Positions 55,793-64,000 of a stretch of 64,000 nucleotides of DNA are shown here, in pieces. The translations under genes and the position numbers were made by a program. The notes beneath the pieces were generated by a model that did not search any database, was not told where the DNA came from, and saw nothing but the letters and a program-made list of their open reading frames with translations. Numbering within the stretch: position 1 is the stretch's first letter; each line of letters starts with the position of its first letter. This DNA is from Anisus vortex (lineage: Eukaryota; Mollusca; Gastropoda; Planorbidae): contig OX421497.1 in NCBI GenBank assembly GCA_949126835.1, positions 41,748,226 to 41,812,225 on the forward strand. Direction: 5' to 3'.

Positions 55793-57598
55793 CAGGGGTC
55801 GGCAACCTTTTGCTAACAGTGTGCCAAACTAGGATTTCTAAATCATTCAGCGTGCCAACAGCCTAAAAGTCAACATGCTCTATTATAATTGTTTTATTTT
55901 TTTGTTTAAAGACAATTGATTTAACGCCGTATCAAGACCAAGGCCAAAATCAAAAGAAAACTATAGAGAAAATTGTTAAAAAGCGTTTTATGTTTAATAA
56001 AATAAATAACATGTTTGTGATTATCATCCTTTTTATTTTTATTTATACCAAATACAATATTTTATTACCAAACTTTCATATTTATGGTAACTATATTGTA
56101 AACATTATCATTTGGTTTATCAAGATAAGGATCTAGAAACTGATAGATTATATTTTGTTCTGTTTAACTGGGAGGTTTTCTTTAATATCTTACAGTTATA
56201 GCGTACTAATAATCATACTACTATTATTAAACGGTATGGATACGTAGTAATCATACCAACTGGGTAGTTAATGTAATGTTTAAAAAAGGTACATATACTT
56301 TTTTAATCCTATAATATTTATATCATTTTTAACGACTTTTACAGTTTGGTCTCATAAAGTTAAGTTGCAGATCAATTAATTTTTATAATAATAAAAAAAC
56401 TACAACATAAAAACTAGAAATATTAGCGCAAAAAATATGGGCTAATTATCTCCCTTTAAATAAAAAAAAAGTTTCTTATTTGATTCAATAGTGATGCTAA
56501 ACAAATTATGTTTTGTAAAATAAAAAAGTTCTTTTGACTAATTATTTTTTCTTTATATAAATCCAGCCTTAAGGTATTCATTGCAAGATTTAATTATTAT
56601 AGGTATAAAATTAATTTACGGTAAAAAAATTTCCTGCATTAATTGTTTGCTCATTTAACTTAAAGGAGTTTATCTTTTAATTAAACATTAATAATTACAA
56701 CAATTGCATAATGTAATGCTATTCAAAAGTCTCTTATATTTATTAAATTGATAAAATAAAATTTGTTTTAGAATTACTTATATTTATGTTAAATTATAGA
56801 AGATGAGCATAAAAACTCTTAAATGTAATTAGTCTGTATCAATAATTAATTAGTGATTGCTAATTTATAATGGCAGATACATATTTAGTCATTTCTGATT
56901 TTCTGAATAGTGTATTGTAAAAGACCTCTTTGAATTCTCAACACAGCTTTCATGTGCAATAAATACTGGTCACACGTATAAGTTGAAAGTACAGCGAATG
57001 CCTGTCAGTTGTAACTTTCCTAAGCAGCTTGCATTCAGATTATCCAGCAAATTGGCACATTTCGATGTTTAAAATTCAACTAGCTGCGTTTTAAAATCTC
57101 CAATATCCCTCCAGTTAATTTAAGAAAAAAGACATCTACATCTAAGAAGGTTGTAGTAAGATTTAGCCAGTTAAGCTTGATTAGGTATGAAAACATGAGT
57201 CCATGAATTTGAAAGTCTTGTCTTTGTTTAGAAAACTCCGCTTTGAGTGCTTCAATGTACTACTGAAAAAGCCCAACCATCTATCTATCTAAATATATGC
57301 ATTTATAAAGGAGCGAACATATAGTTAAATGTTTTGAAATTGATTTCACTCAAGATATATGCAAATCCATTCCAACGGTCTAACATTTCATGTGCTGTTT
57401 GACCCCGTCCTTGTAAATGCGTTCAACTCACTGAAATGTGTCGATCTGTCATTCAGAAACATATGCTTCAACAGTCAGTTTTCTTCATTAAGAACCGGAA
57501 AATGTTGTTGTTTTTATCAATTAAAAAAACTCGCGGAGGCCTCTCGCGTGCCATTGAAAATCGCTCTGCGTGCCAATTCCTTAGGTTGCCGAACACTA
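55793..57598. mobile_element. hAT family H element, 1806 bp, inside the other hAT
   Basis: Starts CAGGGGTCGGCAACC; ends GGTTGCCGAACACTA (decayed last bases). Perfect 8-bp flanks ATCTAGAC (55785-55792, 57599-57606). Same structure and near-equal length as 13757-15538. No coding frame. Confidence 0.9.
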
Positions 57599-57612
57599 AT
57601 CTAGACTATACA

Positions 57613-57812
57613 TGACTGGAATAGACATAGTCTACAATAACTCTTACAAGGCTTGCTGCGTCTTTGGAATGTATCCGAACAAAACCTAAAAATGATTCTT
57701 TGATGGTTACTTTTTTAGTTTGAAAATCCACATCCACAAATCTGATGACTTGAGAAAGCTGTTCCCGGTGTCCTAGATCAGAGGTTGAGTCAAGTAAGAT
57801 AACGTAAAATCC
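57613..57812 (-). pseudogene. hAT transposase remnant (DUF4371-like)
   Basis: An open minus-strand frame of about 66 codons reads GFYVILLDSTSDLGHREQLS, then VIRFVDV and ESFLGFVRIHSKDAASL. This pattern (catalytic-core Asp in L-D-x-T-x-D, then H-x-E-Q-L, I-R-F-V, F-L-G-F) is that of DUF4371/TTF-type hAT transposases. It agrees with the element's termini and 8-bp duplication. Truncated at both ends; TAG at about 57613. Confidence 0.72.
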
Positions 57813-58675
57813 TATTTTCGACTCGAATTATCCAATCTGTATACTTGTTAAAACCAGATGCCACTTTCAGTATATGAAGAATAATATTTGAACCCGAACT
57901 GATCTTTGTTTAAAAAAAAAACGCCATCAGCAATTCTACATTGTGGATGTGTCATTTGTTTATGAGTAGAATGGCGCCCCATAATACTCAATGGGGGCGC
58001 CTAAATCATGCTTGCCAACTGGTTTGTAATGAAGATATTTGTGGCGCTCCAAAATTCAATCTTGCAAACGTATTTGGGATACATTAGTTTACATCAAAAT
58101 CAAATTAAATAATTAGTTTTAATACTCATTTTGGCGCCCCCTAACGTGGCGCCCGGGGACAATATGCCCCCCCCCTGCCCTGCCCCCCCTAGCTACGCCA
58201 CTGAAGTGATGTTAAGTTACTGGTTTTCCTGGTTTGTTTAGGCAACCAATTCCTTGCCAGTATGCTCCTTGCCAGTATGCTGTATGCCTATCGGGAAGTA
58301 CTTGTATGCATTTGTTCTTGCATAAGAGATAAAGAAAGTGTTTTTGTCCTTTATGTTTATCTGAGCATTGCAACAGGTTGTTATTGTGTTGTATTTCTAA
58401 ATGAGAGTTTAATGCCTTATGTATTATTACTACTTTACTCTTTGCCCTTCTGTCCTCCAGTGCTTCTAGGTTTAGTGCTTGAAATATTGGTGTTACTCTT
58501 GTCAGTTGTGAATATTCGCTAGCAATGCGCTATCTGTTTTATTAAATCCTTGATTTTAGCTACTCACTTTTTCTCCTCGGTTACCAGCCCAAAATTGCTT
58601 CGTGAGGTATCACAAAAAAAATGATGAATGAAAGAAATGTGGCAATGGAAAAAGTTTATGTTCGTTTCCTTTGTT

Positions 58676-58917
58676 TCGGGGCGGCAGTGCGTTCGACTGG
58701 CGCACCGAAGGCCCATGGGTTCGAATCCTGTTGAAGGCTAGGATTTGTCCGCGAAACCTGGAGGATGTCTCTGAGTCTACCCAGCTCTGATGTTGGGGTA
58801 AAGTACAAGCGGCCTGGCATTGAGCTGGCCACACAGTCCCCTAGTATGCCGAGGCCACAGAAACCGGTGAACGCTGCTTCATTGACCCTATGGATAAGTC
58901 TGGTCCGACAGGATTAC
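58676..58917 (+). mobile_element. SINE family S
   Basis: GGGGCGGCAGTGCGTTCGAC head, GGGTTCGAATCCTG box B, body, TGGTCCGACAGGATTACTTA tail. Followed by a short direct duplication (TTTACTTTTTCCTTTGTACAC). Confidence 0.82.
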
Positions 58918-59300
58918 TTATCATTTACTTTTTCCTTTGTACACATTTTTGTACTTAACATTTACTTTTTCCTTTGTACACATTTTTGTATTCAAAAGAA
59001 TTATAAAAGTTATACATTTTATTAGCATTCTTGTAATTAATCAACTTTTAACCCCAAAAAACAACAAACAACAACAAACAAATAAGAACATTAAAAACTC
59101 AATCTGATTATCAAGACAAATGTATCCCTCTTTGTTATTTGTTGTTTTTGCCTATGTTTGCGTCTTACATTTTTTAAAGGATTTAATGAAATTTTAGTTG
59201 ACAACTGTGTTGTTTTTATTGAGACAAAAAATAATGGTCTCCGAAATAAATTACCGGTATTTTTTTTTCTCTTTTTTTTTTGTTTGTAATGTCTCTGTAA
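58918..59300. other. No gene recognised
   Basis: Two 46-bp tandem copies (CATTTACTTTTTCCTTTG...) at about 58922-59000; otherwise AT-rich. Confidence 0.5.
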
Positions 59301-59304
59301 TTAA

Positions 59305-59377
59305 CCCTTCCCGTACCGACCTACTTCTATCTATGCTGCTTTCAGTTCCGCTATATACGCGCCCGGGACTGTAAGGG
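59305..59377 (+). mobile_element. 73-bp TTAA-flanked element, copy 2
   Basis: TTAA at 59301-59304 and 59378-59381; interior starts CCCTTCCCGTACCGACC and ends GCCCGGGACTGTAAGGG. Confidence 0.85.
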
Positions 59378-59740
59378 TTAAGTGTACAAGATAGAAAAGT
59401 TCCATTAAAAGCAAATGCTCTTGTCTGAATGTCGTTTTTTTTCTTCTTCTTGTTTAGTTTTGTAGCTCACGCTTTTGAAAAAAATCAATCAAGTCGGACA
59501 TGTCCCGTGCTGTGATTTTAAATCGTCGGTTGTTGTTATTGTTGTTCTTCTTGTTTTCTGTTTGGTAATGTGACCAGCAAAGGTTGTTGTGGTTGTTTTT
59601 AAAAGTTTTAGGCAAAGAATCGTTGAGTCGATCTTGTATGGAGATTGTTTAGCAATTTGTCAGTTGTTGTTTCTTTTTAAAACTCGAGTAGTAAGTGATG
59701 TGATGAATTTTCAGTGATAATGTAAAAAACAAAAAGGAAA

Positions 59741-60014
59741 GTTAAGTATCCCGTCGGACCAAATTGATCCATGGAGATAGTGAATCAGCGTTCACCAGTT
59801 TCTGTGGGCCACGGCATACCAGGGGATTGTGTGACCAGCACAAACCCCAGTCGCCTCTACTTCACCCCCCAACTAAAGTCAGGTAACAATCAGAGCTTGG
59901 TAGACTCGGGGGCACCCTCATGTCCAGGATAACAAATCCTAGCCTCCACCAGGATCCGAACCCAGAATTTTCGGATAGCCATCCGAACGCGCAGCTGCTC
60001 GGCCAACGTGCCCC
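59741..60014 (-). mobile_element. SINE family S, full length
   Basis: Minus-strand copy with complete head (TTGGCCGAGCAGCTGCGCGT), box B GGGTTCGGATCCTGG, body and tail. Confidence 0.83.
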
Positions 60015-60033
60015 TTGGTATCAGTCTGGCCGC

Positions 60034-60099
60034 TATTCTATTCTATTCTATTCTATTCCATTCTACTCTATTCTATTCTATTCTATTCTATTCTATTCT
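60034..60099. repeat. (ATTCT)n microsatellite
   Basis: About 13 pentanucleotide units with a few substitutions. Confidence 0.95.
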
Positions 60100-61214
60100 G
60101 GCCTCTATTCAAACTTTGAAGCGTCGTGGCTGCTCCCCCCCCCTCACTCCCCCTTTCCCAGTTACGCTATTGCTGTAGCCTGGCCATTACTTTGAACGCC
60201 TTGCAATTCCTTAATGGTCTATTTGTGTGACTATAAAACACAGACACACAGACACACACACGCTCTTACCCATCACTCGCATAAACCCGATATATGGCTC
60301 ACGAAGAGGTCCAGAATAATCTGACGGATTTTGCGACTCTTAAAATATATCAAGCATTTAAAGGCTTTTTATCTTGAAAACGTTTTTCTCCCGACTCGTG
60401 TTACTTTGAGAAACCTGAAATAAAATTTTTATTCTACACCAATTTGTGTCTGTAGTCGTTTATCTCCCTTTCCTTTCTATCTCGGCCCCCCCCCCCCCAC
60501 TTTCTCCTACCTTTCAATTTTAAATGTCAATCTTCACAGAGATGGATGACACACAAATGACATACTGTCCAAGAACCGTGCAAGGGTCAAAACGAGTGAA
60601 ATTATAAGTTGAATTATCGAACCTTTGCTGAGTCTAATTACTTATTATTATCTTTTCAGCCGGGTCATTTCAACTACCTGTTATTTTCTTTTTTTTTTCA
60701 ACATAGAGTTATTGATTTTGAACTTGATGTACGGATCATCTTGTCCGTCAAAGGCTATAGGCTTACTTGTAATGAAAGAGTAAAACTAGCGCATGAACTG
60801 TGTGGTGATTAATCCGAAAATGTATTATGTCCCTTGGGTAGAAGAAAAATTCTATGTGACAGAAACTAACAAAAATAAAAAGTTACACAACCAGCTTGAT
60901 AGAAAAAAATAAAATATATAAAAGTATTAAAAGCAGTCTATTGAAAAGTTTGTCGTTCTCTTTAATGACCAAGTATTAGGATTGAATATAGTTCTAAATG
61001 ATGTTAGATGAGGGGGGCGGGGGTGACTTGTTCATTTTTACACTGACAACTGTCAAAGATATAATTTAAAAAAGGTATTGGTGTAAAAAAAATAAAAAAT
61101 AAAAATTATTTTCTAATGGTGGTGTTTTAACTCTGAGTTGTGGCCCTTGTCACATTTGTTTATAATGGCGCCATACAAAAATGTATTATAAGAAGGGATG
61201 TTTGCTTATCGCAA
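60100..61214. other. No gene recognised
   Basis: Intergenic with C-runs; the frame at 60609-60812 has no recognised domain. Confidence 0.35.
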
Positions 61215-61551
61215 ATACTATAATAAGATGGGCCGCTTGCTTTATTTTTTACGATTTTTTTATGTTCTTATGTTTCCTTGCGCAGCCAGTAATGCTGTCT
61301 TAAATGATTCCTACGGCTGTCTACAGGTTTCAGCTGTATACAACTTTCAATTTTAATTTACATTTAAAAAGGAAGTGTACAATACAAAAGGAAAAGGAAT
61401 TCCGAAAAGAAGTCCTTCGAGTCATCACATAGCAGAAATATTAGAGCAAGGGGTCCATCTTAACCCTTCCCGTACCGACCTACTTCTATCTATGCTGCCT
61501 TCAGTTCCGCTATACACGCGCCCGGGACTGTAAGGGTTAATATAATCTTTG
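61215..61551. mobile_element. Family M element hosting a 73-bp TTAA element
   Basis: ACTATAATAAGATGGGCCGC at left, GAATTCCGAAAAGAAGTCCT and GGGGTCCATC at right, then the small element, then TATAATCTTTGC completing the terminus. Confidence 0.75.
61464..61536 (+). mobile_element. 73-bp TTAA-flanked element, copy 3
   Basis: TTAA at 61460-61463 and 61537-61540. Almost identical to copy 2 (a few substitutions). Removing the element and one TTAA restores the family M end. Confidence 0.88.
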
Positions 61552-61671
61552 CTTATTCAGATTGTATGGACAATTTATCTTCTAGAAGCATCTTCTATAC
61601 AAAAGACTATTGCTCCTTAAGTTTACATAAATCTAGCAGCTTTGTTAGAAATTGTAATGATGTTGACTTAT

Positions 61672-62070
61672 TTTCTTATCTTATATATTACAGACGCTCC
61701 TACTATAAAAAAGATTATTGCGTCCTACGCTCATCCATGGACCGAGACTAGTCTTGCATTTTTATTAATTAATGATGTTAAGTTACTGATTTTTTTTGGT
61801 TTGTTCAGGCAACCCATTCTATGCCCGGATGCCACTCGGGAAGAAATAGTACTTATATGCATTTGTTTTCGGATAAGGGATAAGGAAAGTGTTTTTGTGT
61901 TGTATTTTTAAATTAGAATTTAATTAATACCTTATGTATTATTACTATTTTACTCTTTGCCCTTCTGTCTTCTAATGTTTCTAGGTTTAGTGATTTCACT
62001 ATTGCTCTTACTCTTGTCAGTTGCGAATACTCGCCAGTAATGAACCCTGCAGCTCTTTTCTTAATTTGTA
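61672..62070 (-). mobile_element. LINE family A 3' fragment
   Basis: From the 3' end (CTTATCTTATATATTACAGA) through WNxLP and TLEDRRAKS to the SEYSQLT region, on the minus strand; interrupted frame. Confidence 0.82.
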
Positions 62071-62152
62071 CCGGCCACACAATCCACTAGTATGCCGTGG
62101 CCACAGAAACTTGTGATCAATTTGGTCCGACGGGTACTTTACCTTTTACTTT
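62070..62152 (+). mobile_element. SINE family S, 3' third only
   Basis: CCGGCCACACAATCCACTAG through GGTCCGACGGGTACTTTACC; fused directly to the LINE fragment before it. Confidence 0.78.
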
Positions 62153-62540
62153 ACTAAGCAGACACATTTATCTGTAGCAAAATTTATAAAATGTAATTCC
62201 AAAACCTCTTTATAATTTAAAAACAAAATATATATATAATAAAAATAATAAATGGACTAATGTAGTAAAAAAAAGTTTTAAATACATTGCAATTTTTTTC
62301 ACTTTCTTAATGAATATTTATTGCATCGAGTACTTAAAACTAAAGGTTTTCAGTCCGTCTTAAATTGAATTCTTCTAAAAAAAAAATAGAAATCTATAAA
62401 TAGCTTTCTAATGGTCTGACGACATCTGCGATTTTGACATTACTTCCGTTATGCTTCCTCCCCCTGCTGTCATTTAGCTGACGTCATTTTGGGACTATGC
62501 TATTTGTGTCTCCTGGGATGCCATTGCCTGGACTAAGAAA

Positions 62541-62890
62541 TATGTCATATTAAAACTTGGAGAGATTGTAAGTAGGTACATAGAGTGTCAGGACGATCGT
62601 GGAAGACAGAAATGTCATATTAAAACTTGGAGAGATTGTAAGTAGGTACATAGAGTGTCAGGACGATCGTGGGAGACAGAAATGTCATATTAAAACTTGG
62701 AGAGATTGTAAGTAGGTACATAGAGTGTCAGGACGATCGTGGAAGACAGAAATGTCATATTAAAACTTGGAGAGATTGTAAGTAGGTACATAGAGTGTCA
62801 GGACGATCGTGGGAGACAGAAATGTCATATTAAAACTTGGGTAGATTGTCAGTTACGTACATAGAGTGACAAGGCAAACTTAGAAGACAG
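62541..62890. repeat. 70-bp tandem repeat, five units
   Basis: Units at 62541, 62611, 62681, 62751 and 62821. Units 1 and 3 end GGAAGACAG, units 2 and 4 GGGAGACAG, so the true recent duplication step is a 140-bp dimer. Unit 5 is diverged. Confidence 0.96.
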
Positions 62891-63340
62891 AAATGTCATT
62901 GGAATGAATGAAAACTTTGAATTGTAGAGGTTAATGTAAGATGAACTTTAAACACTTAAAACTCATGAATGTTATAAAAAAATCTTTTGAGAGTCTGTTG
63001 TGCTGTCTGGGAAATCAAAAGTGAATAATCAATGACGAAAACTACATTAAAAAGTTTTTGCTTGAAAGCCTGAAGTCATTTTTATTATGTATAGTAGCCA
63101 TTATAAAAAAAAAAAACTTTATAGTTTGAATATGAACATTTTAATGTTGAAAGTATTGACAGTATGAAGTGAATGAACTCATTAACTCACTACGCCAGCT
63201 GGGAGCTGTTTCTCCACATAGAAATTCCCAAGCGAAATGGGTTACCGGTAATTTGTAATGAGCAGAGTAAGTAGAAAGTTTTCATTTAGCATTTATGAAA
63301 CGCTACGCCAGAGAAAAGAAGGATTAAGTGCAAAAAGTTG
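62891..63340. other. No gene recognised
   Basis: AT-rich spacer between two tandem arrays. Confidence 0.4.
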
Positions 63341-63780
63341 TTAATAATACATGAAGCATTAAATTCTAAACTTAGAAACACAAGTTAATAATACATGAAG
63401 CATTAAATTCTAAACTTAGAAACACAAGTCAATAATACATGAAGCATTAAATTCTAAACTTAGAAACACAAGTTAATAATACATGAAGCATTAAATTCTA
63501 AACTTAGAAACACAAGTTAATAATACATGAAGCATTAAATTCTAAACTTAGAAACACAAGTTAATAATACATGAAGCATTAAATTCTAAACTTAGAAACA
63601 CAAGTTAATAATACATGAAGCATTAAATTCTAAACTTAGAAACACAAGTTAATAATACATGAAGCATTAAATTCTAAACTTAGAAACACAAGTTAATAAT
63701 ACATGAAGCATTAAATTCTAAACTTAGAAACACAAGTTAATAATACATGAAGCATTAAATTCTAAACTTAGAAACACAAG
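63341..63780. repeat. 44-bp tandem repeat, exactly ten units
   Basis: Unit TTAATAATACATGAAGCATT then AAATTCTAAACTTAGAAACACAAG, 440 bp in total. Nearly every unit is identical; unit 3 has TCAATAATAC. Confidence 0.97.
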
Positions 63781-63906
63781 ATAATAATCTATTACACTCA
63801 ACTATAGCCAAATTATTGCTTACTATTAATTCACGTCAAATTTTCAATATGCACAAAACGTTATTTCTACCATTTATTTTCTTTTCAATAATCAATAGAT
63901 TAACAC

Positions 63907-64000
63907 CTATGAGAGCTGTGTTGATTCAGGAACACCCTCAAGACGCGGGCACAAATCTTAGCCTTCACCGGGATTCGAACCCAGGACTTTTGTTACGCCA
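63907..64000 (-). mobile_element. SINE family S, runs off the window
   Basis: Minus-strand body and box B (CCGGGATTCGAACCCAGGAC on the plus strand); the tRNA-like head continues beyond 64000. Confidence 0.78.

Larger units (their letters stand above)
55553..58203. mobile_element. hAT element with CAGTGGCGTAGC termini (hosts another hAT)
   Basis: Ends CAGTGGCGTAGCTAGGG and CCCCTAGCTACGCCACTG form a 17-bp inverted repeat. Perfect 8-bp flanks AAGTGATG (55545-55552, 58204-58211). 2651 bp in total, about 837 bp once the inner element and its duplication are removed. Internally deleted: keeps a short transposase remnant on the minus strand. Confidence 0.92.
55448..58540 (-). mobile_element. LINE family A 3' fragment split by a nested hAT
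   Basis: The LINE runs 55448-55544 and resumes at 58212-58540 with the WNxLP region, the TLEDRRAKS-like region and SEYSQLT. The hAT at 55553 and its 8-bp duplication sit exactly at the join. Confidence 0.88.

Overview
The window is eukaryotic, AT-rich, intron-bearing and very repeat-dense. It holds one clear host gene, no bacterial-style operons and no rRNA or genuine tRNA genes. Lophotrochozoan ancestry, most likely a heterobranch (pulmonate-type) gastropod, is an inference from the kind and density of SINE, LINE and hAT repeats and the general sequence style; no species can be named from sequence alone.

The host gene is a synaptotagmin-12 (Syt12) orthologue on the minus strand. I assembled eight coding exons with consistent GT-AG borders and phases: 31410-31243, 25669-25477, 20432-20297, 17389-17260, 7859-7647, 7059-6939, 6312-6179 and 5443-5273. 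They total 1266 nt, giving 421 residues plus a stop. The protein has a 3-residue N-terminus, one membrane span, a polar Gln/Ser-rich linker and two C2 domains that have lost most Ca2+-binding aspartates. Its introns, and all sequence outside it, are filled with repeats.

Layout: 1-5.2 kb is downstream of the gene (LINE/SINE nest, an hAT element, more SINEs). 5.2-31.4 kb is Syt12, whose introns carry hAT elements, LINE 3' ends, SINEs, GA and GATA microsatellites, a THAP-exon element and two long-inverted-repeat elements. 31.5-36 kb is intergenic, ending in a broken RNase H LINE. 36.3-38.5 kb is a 37-copy satellite of about 60 bp. 39-44.7 kb is a set of nested hAT, LINE and MITE insertions. 45-48 kb holds a fold-back element built of CGTTTTGGCGC repeats, a second THAP element and a 151-bp palindrome. 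48-51 kb is microsatellites and a 72-bp repeat. 52.9-53.8 kb is an RTE-like reverse transcriptase fragment. 55.4-58.5 kb is a three-level nest (LINE containing a DUF4371-type hAT containing a second hAT). 59-64 kb holds SINEs, 73-bp TTAA-flanked elements and two precise tandem arrays (70 bp and 44 bp units).

Most mobile elements are called from internal evidence: matching termini in inverted orientation, target-site duplications, or copies repeated within the window. The most notable observations are a THAP zinc-finger half-domain carried by a repeated 0.5-0.6 kb element, the three-level nest with exact 8-bp duplications at both DNA-transposon levels, the 73-bp TTAA elements, the fold-back element, and a minisatellite in Syt12 intron 6 whose repeat unit includes the start of exon 7.
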